Below, piece by piece: positions 1-9,062 of a stretch of 64,000 bases of DNA. Under the pieces are notes generated by a model. It ran no database searches. It worked only from the letters and a program-made list of their open reading frames with translations, and was not told where the DNA came from. Position numbers and translations under genes: made by a program. The DNA comes from Dyella kyungheensis (GTDB lineage: Bacteria; Pseudomonadota; Gammaproteobacteria; Xanthomonadales; Rhodanobacteraceae), in assembly GCF_016905005.1 (NCBI RefSeq), contig NZ_JADIKC010000010.1, forward strand, positions 129,801-193,800. Reading direction: 5' to 3'. Each line of letters begins with the position of its first letter. Within the stretch, counting starts at the first letter, position 1.

Positions 1-566
1 TCCATCCGGAAGTCGATACCGGCGTGCACATCGAAATGGTGCTCGACATGGCCGCGCGCATCGCCCCCGGCAATGACGTGGTGGGCTTCTGCGCACTCAC
101 CCACGACCTGGGCAAGGCGCTTACGCCTGCCGACGTGCTGCCGCGTCATCTTGGCCACGAGCACGCCGGGGTTGCCCCGCTGCGGCAGCTCGTCGCGCGC
201 CTGAGGGTGCCCACCGAACACGCCGCGCTGGCCGAGCTGGTATGCCGCGAGCATCTCAACGTGCACCGCGCCTTCGAACTGAAGCCCTCGACGGTGCTGC
301 GCCTGCTCACGTCGCTGGATGCGTTGCGCCGCCCTGAACGGCTGTCGCTGTTCCTCGCCGCCTGCGAGGCGGACAAGCGCGGCCGCCTGGGCCACCAGGA
401 CGACGCCTACCCTCAGGCGGCCTATCTACAGCGTGCCTGCACTGCGGCCGCGGCGGTCCGTTCCGAGTCGTTCGTGGCGCAGGGTCTGCAGGGCCCGGCC
501 ATTGGCGAAGCCATGACCGCAGCACGCGTGGCGGCCATCGCGGCGTTGCGGCCCTCCGCCGCCTGA
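1..566 (+). CDS. cca: CCA-adding enzyme / multifunctional tRNA nucleotidyltransferase, C-terminal part (5' truncated by window)
   Basis: The open frame enters from the left edge (reading from base 3) and ends at TGA 564-566. The visible part is the HD phosphohydrolase domain of the bacterial multifunctional CCA protein: an HPEVDTGVH segment is followed by HDLGKA, which supplies the metal-binding His-Asp pair, then a helical C-terminus. The full enzyme adds or repairs the 3' CCA of tRNAs, and the HD domain carries phosphatase/phosphodiesterase activity (family knowledge). The nucleotidyltransferase head lies outside the window. A GTG at 24 is internal and not the true start. Confidence 0.9.
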   Translation, partial: HPEVDTGVHIEMVLDMAARIAPGNDVVGFCALTHDLGKALTPADVLPRHLGHEHAGVAPLRQLVARLRVPTEHAALAELVCREHLNVHRAFELKPSTVLRLLTSLDALRRPERLSLFLAACEADKRGRLGHQDDAYPQAAYLQRACTAAAAVRSESFVAQGLQGPAIGEAMTAARVAAIAALRPSAA

Positions 567-732
567 ATGCGGCCAGCCGGCAAAGCCAAATGAAAGCCTA
601 TCCAAAGTAAGGTAACCGGCTAGAAATCTGTCCGTTTGGTGCGACTGGGTGGGTCCGTGTATAAACGCGGACGCCCTCCAGCCCGCCCTATCTGCGGCCA
701 GGCATTCGTTTCCAGCTTTTCCGGAGTCTTCC

Positions 733-2691
733 GTGCCGACTGCCTACCAACCGACTTCACCGCTGCGCCAGCGGTTTCGCCCGCTGTGGTGGCTGGCCAT
801 CAGCTATGTGCTGATCGGCGCACTCACCCGCATCGTGCTGCTCTTCATGGCCGGCGGCGGCGTCCCGCACAATCCGCTGTACTGGGCCTATGCGTTCGGC
901 GTCGGCCTGGCCTACGACCTGATCACCTTCGCCTTCCTCGCCTGGCTCTTGCTGCTGTATCTGTGGCTCGCGCCGCGGCGGCTGTATGCGTCACGCGCGG
1001 GGCAATGGGTGCTCTATATCGCGGGCGCGGCGACGTTGTTCGGGCTGCTGTTCGTGGCGGCGTCGGAGCTGGTGTTCTGGGGTGAATTCGGCACGCGCTT
1101 CAATTTCATCGCGGTGGATTACCTCGTCTACACCACCGAAGTGATCGGCAACATCCGCGAGTCGTATCCGCTCGGCACCTGGATCAGCCTGCTCGCCATC
1201 GCCACGCTGGTGGTCGTCTGGCTGAGCCGCGGCGGCCTGCAGGCACGCGACGGCGGCAGCACCTTTCTCCAGCGCGGCAAGGTCGTGCTGGTGTGGCTGC
1301 TGATCACGGTGGTAGCGGCCGTAGGCGTCAAGGGCACCTACAAGGACCGCACCGACAATGCCTATGTGAACGAGCTCTCCGGCAACGGCGTGTTCGAATT
1401 CTTCGCCGCCTTCCGCAGCAGCCATCTGGACTACTCGCGCTTCTACCGCACCTTGCCCGATGACGTGGCGTTCAAGCGCGCGCGCGAGCTGGTGAAGACG
1501 CCCGAGGCTACCTACCTCAGCGACGACCCGCACGATCTGACGCGCGAGATCCGCCACGCCGGCCCCGAAAAGCACCTCAACGTGGTGCTGATCAGCGTGG
1601 AGAGCCTCTCAGCCGACTTCCTCTCGGAGTTCAGCAGCAAGCGCGGCAACATCACGCCCAACCTCGATGCGCTGATCGACCAGAGCATGTTCTTCGACAA
1701 TCTCTACGCCAACGGCACGCGCACGGTGCGTGGCCTGGAAGCGTTGTCGCTGTCGGTGCCGCCCACGCCGGGCGACTCCATCGTGAAGGCGCACAACAAC
1801 GAGAACCTGTTCTCCGCCGCCAACGTATTCAATGCGCGCGGCTACCAGTCCGACTTCGTCTACGGTGGCTACGGCTACTTCGACAACATGAACTACTTCT
1901 TCGCGCACAACGGCTATCGCGCGGTGGACCGCAACGATATCGGCAAGGGCGAAACCATCCACCACGAAAACGTGTGGGGCGTGGCGGACGAAGATCTCTA
2001 CACGCTGGCGCTCAAGCAGATGGACGAGGCGCAGGCGCAGGGCAAACCGTTCTTCCTGCACATCATGACCACCTCCAACCATCGCCCGTTCACCGTGCCG
2101 GCCAATCGCGTGCCGCAGAAGAACGGTACGCGCGAGGCGGCGGTGGCCTATACCGACTGGTCCATCGCCGACTTCATCAAGCGCGCCAGAGCCAAGCCCT
2201 ACTTCGACGACACGGTGTTCGTGATCACCGCGGACCACTGCGCCTCCAGCGCGGGCCGAAGCAGCGTGCCGATCAACCGCTATCACATCCCGCTGTGGAT
2301 CTACTCGCCCAAGCACATCCCGCCGCAGCGCGTGTCGCGGCAGATGGCGCAGATCGACATCATCCCCACCGTGATGGGCCTGCTGAATTTCAGCTACCGC
2401 AGCCGCTTCTTCGGTGCCGATATCTTCCAGCTCGAACCGGGCCGCGAACGCGCCTTCCCGGCAACCTACGAGAAACTCGGCTACCTGCACGGCGACGTGA
2501 TCACCGTGCTCGAACCGCAGCGCAAGCTCGAACAGCTCAAGCCCAACTTCGCCAACGGCGACGCCGTACCCAACACGCCAGTCGACCAGGGCCAGGTCGA
2601 CGACGCCACCGCCTACTACCAGGCAGCCGCCAACCTGTTCAAGCACGGACAGATGGTGAAGCGGCCGGATGACGACAAGCCGGTGAACTGA
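733..2691 (+). CDS. LtaS/OpgB-like sulfatase-fold phosphoglycerol transferase, membrane anchored
   Basis: This 652-residue protein has a hydrophobic N-terminal third with about five membrane spans and an extracytoplasmic alkaline-phosphatase/sulfatase-fold domain. Candidate catalytic residues are Glu290 (in ISVESLS), the nucleophile Thr331 (in NGTRTVRG) and Asp501-His502 (in TADHC), the LtaS/OpgB pattern. Such enzymes move phosphoglycerol or similar groups from lipids onto envelope glycans. I chose GTG 733 because GGAG lies about 6 nt upstream and the first span follows closely; an in-frame GTG at 649 would add 28 unconvincing residues. The two genes downstream encode a glycosyltransferase and a glycosyltransferase-like membrane protein, so a joint role in envelope decoration is inferred. 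The substrate is unknown. Confidence 0.8.
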   Translation: MPTAYQPTSPLRQRFRPLWWLAISYVLIGALTRIVLLFMAGGGVPHNPLYWAYAFGVGLAYDLITFAFLAWLLLLYLWLAPRRLYASRAGQWVLYIAGAATLFGLLFVAASELVFWGEFGTRFNFIAVDYLVYTTEVIGNIRESYPLGTWISLLAIATLVVVWLSRGGLQARDGGSTFLQRGKVVLVWLLITVVAAVGVKGTYKDRTDNAYVNELSGNGVFEFFAAFRSSHLDYSRFYRTLPDDVAFKRARELVKTPEATYLSDDPHDLTREIRHAGPEKHLNVVLISVESLSADFLSEFSSKRGNITPNLDALIDQSMFFDNLYANGTRTVRGLEALSLSVPPTPGDSIVKAHNNENLFSAANVFNARGYQSDFVYGGYGYFDNMNYFFAHNGYRAVDRNDIGKGETIHHENVWGVADEDLYTLALKQMDEAQAQGKPFFLHIMTTSNHRPFTVPANRVPQKNGTREAAVAYTDWSIADFIKRARAKPYFDDTVFVITADHCASSAGRSSVPINRYHIPLWIYSPKHIPPQRVSRQMAQIDIIPTVMGLLNFSYRSRFFGADIFQLEPGRERAFPATYEKLGYLHGDVITVLEPQRKLEQLKPNFANGDAVPNTPVDQGQVDDATAYYQAAANLFKHGQMVKRPDDDKPVN

Positions 2692-2708
2692 CACCGGCAC
2701 GCGGGAAG

Positions 2709-2744
2709 CAAAGGGCGGCCTTTTCTGAGAAACTGCCGCCTTTG
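2709..2744 (+). terminator. possible intrinsic terminator after the LtaS-like gene
   Basis: AAGGGCGGC and GCCGCCTTT can pair, with one bulged G, around a loop of about 15 nt, followed by TTT. It lies between the stop at 2691 and the glycosyltransferase start at 2780. The T-tract is short, so termination may be partial. Confidence 0.35.
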
Positions 2745-2779
2745 GGCATGCCTGCCCGGGCATGTACGGAGCTACACGG

Positions 2780-3715
2780 ATGTCTCGCGTCGCAGTACTG
2801 ATTCCTTGCTACAACGAAGCCATCGCCATTCCCGTGGTGGTGCGCGACTTTGCAGCCGCGCTGCCTGGCGCCCGCATCTACGTCTACGACAACAACTCGA
2901 GCGACGGCACCATCCAGGCTGCCGCGGCCGCCGGAGCCACGGTGCGCCGGCAGGATCTGCAGGGCAAGGGTCATGTGGTACGGCGCATGTTTGCCGACGT
3001 CGACGCCGACATCTATGTACTGGTGGACGGCGATGCCACATATAACGCTGCCGACGCTCCCGCCATGGTCGATCGGCTCCTGAAAGAGCAGCTCGACATG
3101 GTGGTGGGCTCGCGCGTCAGCGACGAAATGGAGGCTTATCGGCGCGGACATCGATTCGGCAACTGGCTGCTCACCGAGCTGACTGGCCGCATCTTCGGCC
3201 GCACGTTCTCCGACATGCTTTCCGGCTACCGGGTCTTTTCGCGGCGCTTCGTGAAGTCTTACCCCGCCCACGCAGCGGGTTTCGAGGTGGAAACCGAGCT
3301 CACTGTGCACGCGCTTGAGCAGCATATGCCCGTCGCCGAACACCCCACACATTACGTCGCACGCATGGACGGCTCGGTAAGCAAGCTGAGCACGTGGACC
3401 GATGGCTGGCGCATCCTGCTGACCATCCTCAAACTGACCAAGAACGGTCGGCCACTGGCTTTCTTCTCCATCGGCGCCATCGTCAGCTCGATTCTCTCGC
3501 TGATGCTGGCGATACCGCTGATATCGACCTATGCTGAAACCGGACTGGTGCCCCGCTTCCCCACGGCCATTCTCTGCGCGGCGCTGATGTTGCTTGCCGC
3601 CATTTTCCTGGTGTGCGGATTGATCCTGGACACCGTGACGCTGGGGCGCCGTGAAGCCAAGCGCCTGGCTTACCTGGCCTGCCCGCTGCATCAACTCAAG
3701 GATGCGGACGAGTGA
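2780..3715 (+). CDS. DPM-type family 2 glycosyltransferase with C-terminal membrane spans
   Basis: A GT2 fold of 311 residues begins with VAVLIPCYNEA and has a DGD nucleotide/metal motif near residue 80 (VDGDATY), followed by the GSR...GN...SGYRVFSRRFVK region typical of dolichol/undecaprenyl-phosphate sugar transferases. The last 90 or so residues hold two hydrophobic spans. It probably transfers a sugar from a nucleotide sugar to a polyprenyl phosphate on the cytoplasmic face. I chose ATG 2780 because GGAG at 2768-2771 is 8 nt upstream; ATG 2762 is in frame but has no such site. The next gene starts in the stop codon (TGATG), so the two are translationally coupled and the pair likely forms a donor-making and donor-using unit. 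Confidence 0.85.
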   Translation: MSRVAVLIPCYNEAIAIPVVVRDFAAALPGARIYVYDNNSSDGTIQAAAAAGATVRRQDLQGKGHVVRRMFADVDADIYVLVDGDATYNAADAPAMVDRLLKEQLDMVVGSRVSDEMEAYRRGHRFGNWLLTELTGRIFGRTFSDMLSGYRVFSRRFVKSYPAHAAGFEVETELTVHALEQHMPVAEHPTHYVARMDGSVSKLSTWTDGWRILLTILKLTKNGRPLAFFSIGAIVSSILSLMLAIPLISTYAETGLVPRFPTAILCAALMLLAAIFLVCGLILDTVTLGRREAKRLAYLACPLHQLKDADE

Positions 3716-5334
3716 TGCAGCGAGACGCGCAACACAACCGCTACGGCTTTGCGATTCTCGGTATCTGCCTCGTTTTTGGCGCCACTCTGTCGGTCCTGCT
3801 CGGACAGGATATTTCCTGGGACAAGCAGAACTACCACATCTACAACGCTTGGGCGTTTCTGCACGACCGCCATGACAGGGACATCATCCCTGCCAGCATG
3901 CAGACGTATTTCAACCCGCTGCCCGACCTTCCGTATTTCCTGCTGGCATCCGGCCCTTTGAACGCATGGCCGCGGGTGCTGGCTGCCGTGCAAGGGTTGT
4001 GGTTCGGTGCGCTGGTCTATCTGGTCATCTGCATCGGGAAACGGCTCGCATGGTTGCAGCACCGCCGCTTCGGCGTCGCCGACATCATTGCCGCGCTCAT
4101 CGGTGCGTCGGGCACGATGGCAGTATCCCAGGCCGGCAGTACCAGCAACGAAGTCCAGCTGGCCGTGTTCGTATTGCTCGGCCTGTATGTATTGATGCCT
4201 CTCCTGGCGGACGACACGCCGCCACGCCCGTTGTCCCGCGCGTTGATGGCGGGACTGTGCTGCGGTCTTGCGGTTGGCTTCAAGCCTACGGCCATGGTCT
4301 ATGTACCCGCCATGGGCCTGGCCCTGTTGGTCGCCATGGGCATGACACGCAAATTGGCGTGGCAGGCGACAACGCTGTACGCCATCGGCAGCGGCATCGC
4401 ATTTCTGGTCGCCTACGGCGCCTGGGGATGGCATCTCTATCGAACGACGGGCAATCCGGTCTTCCCGCTGTTCAACCAGGTCTTTCATTCGCCACTGACC
4501 ATGGCGATGGACGGCACGGACCCGAGGTTCCGCCCACGCAACCTTGAGCAGTGGCTGTTCTATCCGTTCTTCTGGATAAAGAAGCAGGAAGGGCTGGTCA
4601 CCGAAGTGATCTTCGCGGATCGGCGCTACGCGCTGGCCATGCTTGCCGCAGGCGCCTTGCTGGCGGCACGCGTGTTGCGCAAAACGTCTGCGCTCACGCG
4701 TGATCGGGGAACGACCATGCTGCTGACCTTCACCGGCATGGGGTACGTGCTTTGGTTGGGGCTGTTCTCCATTCTCCGCTATGCCATATCCATCGAGGCG
4801 CTCACCGGCCTTTTGATGTTGTGCGCCATCCGCGCATGGTGGCCCAGGCCCTGGGCGGATATGCCTCGCTTGGCCCAGCTCGGCATGCTGCTGTTGCTAG
4901 TGTTGTTCCTGCGAACGACGACCTACCCGGACTGGTGGCGCGGCGCATACACCAGCCATGTGCTGGAAACCGATCTCCCCCGGCTTGAACCCGACAGCCT
5001 CGTCATTCTGGCGGGTGCACCAAACGGATTCCTCGCGCCTCAGTTCCCTGACGCCGAACAACTGCAATTCGTCGGCATTACCTGGCTGACCCAGAGATCC
5101 AAGGGATATCGGCTGTGGGAGCTGACCCAGCAGCGCCTGCAGCAGCATCAGGGCCCGACGTATCTCGTTCGCCGCAACGATGCCGATGCGAAGGATGCGC
5201 TGAACACCGTGCGGGAGATCCTTCCCGCCAGCCGCATCACGGATTGCAAACCGATACAGACGAACATGGCCATGATGCGCACGCAGGAAGACGTCGCAAT
5301 GGGGCTCAGCCTTTGTCGCCTGGAGAGGGGCTGA
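3715..5334 (+). CDS. polytopic membrane protein, GT-C/GT87-like glycosyltransferase candidate
   Basis: This 539-residue protein has about ten hydrophobic segments. After the first span comes an acidic extracytoplasmic loop with DISWDKQNYH and FNPLPDLPYF, resembling the catalytic Asp loop of GT-C glycosyltransferases that use polyprenyl-phosphate sugars. The start overlaps the preceding glycosyltransferase stop by one base (TGATG), and GTG 3712 is an alternative start. Coupling to a DPM-type enzyme fits use of its lipid-linked sugar product. The family assignment comes from topology and the loop only, so it could be another membrane glycan enzyme or flippase. Confidence 0.6.
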   Translation: MQRDAQHNRYGFAILGICLVFGATLSVLLGQDISWDKQNYHIYNAWAFLHDRHDRDIIPASMQTYFNPLPDLPYFLLASGPLNAWPRVLAAVQGLWFGALVYLVICIGKRLAWLQHRRFGVADIIAALIGASGTMAVSQAGSTSNEVQLAVFVLLGLYVLMPLLADDTPPRPLSRALMAGLCCGLAVGFKPTAMVYVPAMGLALLVAMGMTRKLAWQATTLYAIGSGIAFLVAYGAWGWHLYRTTGNPVFPLFNQVFHSPLTMAMDGTDPRFRPRNLEQWLFYPFFWIKKQEGLVTEVIFADRRYALAMLAAGALLAARVLRKTSALTRDRGTTMLLTFTGMGYVLWLGLFSILRYAISIEALTGLLMLCAIRAWWPRPWADMPRLAQLGMLLLLVLFLRTTTYPDWWRGAYTSHVLETDLPRLEPDSLVILAGAPNGFLAPQFPDAEQLQFVGITWLTQRSKGYRLWELTQQRLQQHQGPTYLVRRNDADAKDALNTVREILPASRITDCKPIQTNMAMMRTQEDVAMGLSLCRLERG

Positions 5335-5362
5335 TCGGCCTCAGAGCTGATCGGCCTCAGAG
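5331..5362. repeat. 16-bp tandem duplication across two convergent stop codons
   Basis: CTGATCGGCCTCAGAG occurs twice in direct tandem (5331-5346 and 5347-5362), followed by a partial third copy (CCGATCG). The first copy contains the TGA of the rightward membrane protein, and the second contains the TGA (TCA on this strand) of the leftward methyltransferase. Confidence 0.85.
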
Positions 5363-6550
5363 CCGATCGCCCTGATCCGCCTCCAGCACATCCGCAGGCA
5401 ATGGCAGCACCTCCATGCCACGCGCGAACAGCATGACCTGGAAGCGCTCGCCCATCTGCTCCGGCAGCGTCAGCTTCTTCACTTGCTGGGCGAGGTTGTA
5501 GCGCGTGGTTTCGTCCGCGGCGGCTTCGTAGGACGCACCGAAAATGTCCTGCAGCCCGCTGCCGATGAGGAATTGAGCCTGCGGCATGTAGCCGGCCACG
5601 CCGAAACCCGCGCTGTTGCCGGCTTCGGCCAGCGCGGTGAAATCGACTGATGCAGTCAGGTCGTTGAGGCCGGGAAAATACAGCGGATCGTTGTGCGAGC
5701 GATGGCGGTAATAGGCGCGCAGCGTGCCATCGTTGCGTTCGGGCAGGTAATACTCGCGGCGCACATGGCCGTAGTCGATGAACAGCATGACGCCGGCGGT
5801 CAGCGAGCCGGCGATGGCCTGGATCCAGTACGGCAGCTGCGGAAGGATCTCCGAGCGATAGCCATCGGGAAATTCCGCTTCGAGATCGCGCTCGACATGA
5901 CGCACGGCGCCCGACACCAGCGCATCGGCGGGACGATCCACGCGCATCAGGCGCCCTTCGCCATCGAGCGCCACGTATTCTTCGTAGATCTCGCCCTCGC
6001 GCATGACGAAGCGCGTGGTCGGCAACGCATCGATCACTTCGTTGGCGAACAGCACGCCTTGCCAGTCCTGTTCGGGCGGGCGGTCCAGCCACAGCACGTG
6101 GGCGAACAGCTCCGGCGGTAGCGCCGCCGCGAGACGGTCGCGCTGGCGTTCACGCAGGTCGGCACTGGGTTCGAGGATGTAATAGCGACGCGGAATGCTG
6201 CCGTTCGCGGCGAACGCCTTGAGCGCGGCCTCGGCAAAGGAACCACTGCCACCGCCAAGCTCCAGGAAGTCGGCCGATTCGCCGAGCATCTCGATCACGG
6301 GATAGGCGGCATTCACCACGCAACGCGCGAACAGGTCGCCCAGTTCCGGCGCGGTGATGAAGTCGCCCGCTTCGCCGAACTTGGTCTTGCCGGCGCTGTA
6401 GTAGCCGAGGCCCGGCGCATACAGACAGCGTTCCATGTACTGCGAAAACGGCATGGGGCCGTGCGCGGCGATTTCCTCGCGCAGGCGCGTCAGCAGTCGG
6501 TCGGAGTGGGCGCGCTCGTCGGCGCCGGGATCGGGAAATCGGGAAGACAT
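5357..6550 (-). CDS. MidA/NDUFAF7-family SAM-dependent methyltransferase
   Basis: This 397-residue protein of the DUF185 family carries the N-terminal FSQYMERCLYAPGLGYYS segment, GDFITAPELG and a SAM-binding FLELGGGSG loop, then VLFANEVIDALP. The human homologue NDUFAF7 methylates an arginine of a respiratory complex I subunit; bacterial targets are not well defined. ATG 6550 is preferred to an upstream in-frame TTG at 6577. The gene is convergent with the membrane protein on its left and followed by a tandem repeat. Confidence 0.88.
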   Translation of the reverse strand: MSSRFPDPGADERAHSDRLLTRLREEIAAHGPMPFSQYMERCLYAPGLGYYSAGKTKFGEAGDFITAPELGDLFARCVVNAAYPVIEMLGESADFLELGGGSGSFAEAALKAFAANGSIPRRYYILEPSADLRERQRDRLAAALPPELFAHVLWLDRPPEQDWQGVLFANEVIDALPTTRFVMREGEIYEEYVALDGEGRLMRVDRPADALVSGAVRHVERDLEAEFPDGYRSEILPQLPYWIQAIAGSLTAGVMLFIDYGHVRREYYLPERNDGTLRAYYRHRSHNDPLYFPGLNDLTASVDFTALAEAGNSAGFGVAGYMPQAQFLIGSGLQDIFGASYEAAADETTRYNLAQQVKKLTLPEQMGERFQVMLFARGMEVLPLPADVLEADQGDRL

Positions 6551-6649
6551 GCGCGTTGCCTGCGGGGAAACGCGCAAAGTTTAACCCATGCCCCGCCATA
6601 GCCTCGTGAGGGGGAGACTGGCTATGACGGGGACATCGGCCCAGCTGAC

Positions 6650-8851
6650 TTAGAAACTGAAGTCCTTCTGCAGACTCAGGTACACGCCACGACGCGGGCC
6701 GAACTGCGGAGCGCCCACGCCGACGCCGGTACCGTCGCGCAGCTCGTAGGTGCGATCGAGCGCATTGATCAACGCCAGCTGTGTCTTCACCAGGCCAAGG
6801 CTGCCGAGGGTGAAGTCGTGGCCCACGTTGAGGTTGAGCTGGAAGTAGTACGGCAGCGATTCGCCGTTCGGCACCAGGCCGTCCTTGCGCAGGCCGCTGC
6901 CGAAGAGGTAGTCGGCGCCGATGCGCGTGGTCTTGGAGAACGAATAGGTGATGCCGCCCGACGAGGTCAGCTTCTGGTCGTGATCCAGATGGATGTAGTT
7001 GTCGTAGATGTAGGCCAGGTCGTCCGGACTGAAGTTGTACTGGCCGGTGATCACGCGCTTGCCCATCGCACGGTTGTACGACGCGTTGAAGTACGCGGTG
7101 ATCGGGCCGTTGTCGTAGTTGGCGGTGAGTTCCAGACCGCGAATGCGACCGAAGTCGTAATTGAAGTTGGAGTAGATCAGCGCCGCACCGAACTGGCCCT
7201 CGTCCTGCAGGCGGCTCACCTGGCGGTAATACGCATCGAGGCCCACGGTGAAAGTGGAGCCGAACTGCTGCTGGATGCCCAGGTCGTAGTAATTGGAGCG
7301 CTCCGCCAACGGCAGGTTGTTGCCGCCGCTGGGCAGCTGGTTGGTGGTGCCGTTGAAGCGGGCGATGTTGCTGTCGTCGATCACTTCCGTCGCCGGCGGG
7401 GTGAAGTAACGCGAATAGCCGGCATGGATCGTCGTGCTGTCGGTGGCCTGGTAGACCACGCCAAAACGCGGGCTCAGCTGGCTTTCCGTGCGGAACAGCT
7501 CATAGCGGTCGCCGCGCACGCCGTAGTTCACCGTCCACTTGTCGCCGATGCTCCACTCGTCCTGCAGATAGGCCGACCAGGTGCGCGCCAGCAGATTGGT
7601 CGCGTCATAGATCGCGATCGGCGTGGTGCTGGCCTGCGAACCGTCCGGATTGGCGGGGAAGGTCAGCGAGTTGTTGGTGGTGTTGCCACGCTCGAACTCG
7701 CCGTAGATGCCGTAACGCAGCGTGTGGCTTTCGCCCAGCGGCGTGGCGAAATCCGCCTGCAGCGTATCGGCGCGGTTGGTGCGATTGATGGTGGATGCCA
7801 CACCGTTGAACATCAGGTCGCCGATCTCATCGGGATCGAAGCCCACATGGGTGTAGCGCTGGCCCAGCGACACCTGGTAATCGGTCTTGCCCCACTTGCC
7901 CTGCAACGACAGCACGCCGAAACGCGTCTGTTCCTGCTGCCGCTCGTTGAGGTCGGCGGAGTTGAAATCCACCGTGTCCAGATAACCGAATTGCGGCGTC
8001 TGGCTCGGGTTGTTGGGGATCTCGAAGCGATTGTTGGTCGCGCCGAACATGAAGCTGAGTCGCGTGTTGTCGTCGATCAGATAGGAGATGTCGCCAAAAC
8101 CCTTCACCTGGTTGGTGTGGTCGTGGATCGGCGTGCGGCTGGCGGTCGGGTTTTCGATGCCGACATCGTTCTCCAGGTAGTTGGCGGTGAGGAACCAACT
8201 CCAGCGATCATTGCTGCCCCACAGCGAGGCATTTGGGTTCAAGGTGCCGAACGAGCCGCCGGTGATGCCGACGCTGCCGCCGTTGCCGAGGTCATGGCCA
8301 CTCTTGGTGTCGATGTCCACCACCGCCGCCGTGCGCAGGCCGTACTGCGCGGGGAGCGCGCCGTCGAGCAGCTTCACGCTCTGGATGGTGCGCGCGTCCA
8401 GCGTCTGGCCGAAACCGGAGATCGACTCGGGGATGATCACGCCGTTGATGCGGTACTGCAGGTTCGCGTGGTCGCCGCGCACGTGCACGCCGCCGTAAGA
8501 GTCCTGCACCACGCCCGGCGCCTGCAGGATCACCTGGTTGAGCGGGGTCGAGTCGCCCAGCGGAAGCTGCTGGATCGCTTTCTGGTCGATCACGTACTGG
8601 CTGCTGCCGGTGTCCGGCGACAGCGAATTGCGCGCCTGGTCGAGCGCCGCGGTCACGTCGACGGCACCCAGCTGCTTCACCTTTCCAGCAGGCTGGTTGC
8701 GGGTGGCGCTGGTGGTGCCGGCATCGTTGCCGTCGGTGGCGCCGGAGGGCGCGACATTGCTGGTATCCGGGGTCGGACTGGTCTGGGCGAAGGCGGCGGG
8801 AACGGCGCCAAAGGCAACGGCAAGACTCAAGGCGAGCAAGGTACGTTTCAT
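6650..8851 (-). CDS. TonB-dependent outer-membrane receptor
   Basis: A 733-residue precursor begins with a signal peptide (MKRTLLALSLAVAFG, likely cleaved after AFA). A low-complexity linker precedes a plug domain with QSVKLLDGALPAQYG and VDIDTKSG, and a long beta-barrel ends in a C-terminal aromatic (QKDFSF). It should import a scarce ligand across the outer membrane using TonB energy. No transporter, regulator or enzyme beside it indicates the substrate, so specificity is unknown. ATG 8851 is chosen because the signal peptide starts there; upstream in-frame codons encode an implausible extension. The gene stands alone between a leftward methyltransferase and a rightward EcsC-like gene. Confidence 0.92.
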   Translation of the reverse strand: MKRTLLALSLAVAFGAVPAAFAQTSPTPDTSNVAPSGATDGNDAGTTSATRNQPAGKVKQLGAVDVTAALDQARNSLSPDTGSSQYVIDQKAIQQLPLGDSTPLNQVILQAPGVVQDSYGGVHVRGDHANLQYRINGVIIPESISGFGQTLDARTIQSVKLLDGALPAQYGLRTAAVVDIDTKSGHDLGNGGSVGITGGSFGTLNPNASLWGSNDRWSWFLTANYLENDVGIENPTASRTPIHDHTNQVKGFGDISYLIDDNTRLSFMFGATNNRFEIPNNPSQTPQFGYLDTVDFNSADLNERQQEQTRFGVLSLQGKWGKTDYQVSLGQRYTHVGFDPDEIGDLMFNGVASTINRTNRADTLQADFATPLGESHTLRYGIYGEFERGNTTNNSLTFPANPDGSQASTTPIAIYDATNLLARTWSAYLQDEWSIGDKWTVNYGVRGDRYELFRTESQLSPRFGVVYQATDSTTIHAGYSRYFTPPATEVIDDSNIARFNGTTNQLPSGGNNLPLAERSNYYDLGIQQQFGSTFTVGLDAYYRQVSRLQDEGQFGAALIYSNFNYDFGRIRGLELTANYDNGPITAYFNASYNRAMGKRVITGQYNFSPDDLAYIYDNYIHLDHDQKLTSSGGITYSFSKTTRIGADYLFGSGLRKDGLVPNGESLPYYFQLNLNVGHDFTLGSLGLVKTQLALINALDRTYELRDGTGVGVGAPQFGPRRGVYLSLQKDFSF

Positions 8852-8893
8852 CGGGTTTCCGGGAGGGGGCAGTGATGTTGTTATTTTCGATAC

Positions 8894-8901
8894 GTTATAA
8901 C
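8894..8901 (-). promoter_or_regulatory. GTTATAAC palindrome, -10-like element of the TonB receptor gene
   Basis: A perfect GTTATAAC palindrome sits about 43 nt upstream of the receptor start. On the minus strand TATAAC could be a -10 box, with a weak -35. The flanking AATGTTATA also resembles half of a Zur (zinc regulator) site, but the second half is poor, so a zinc role is only a possibility. Confidence 0.3.
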
Positions 8902-9062
8902 ATTGCCATTCTAGCCTACCCGGCGCCTGCCCCAAAAGTCATGCCTGCCCCCACAAGTTCATGCGTTCAGGCGCGACCGGGGCTGCAGGCTCAGCGGGAT
9001 TTCACCCAGGCGGCCTAGACTGAGCTGGCGCGCGGCACCCGCCGCTCCAGCGAGCACGGCCC

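Noticed and set aside
649..733. GTG 649 as start of the LtaS-like gene
   Set aside because: No ribosome binding site and the added 28 residues do not resemble the family; GTG 733 has GGAG upstream.
6818..8875. Long open frame opposite the TonB receptor gene
   Set aside because: Antisense to a gene with signal peptide, plug and barrel; the opposite frame has no recognisable motif.
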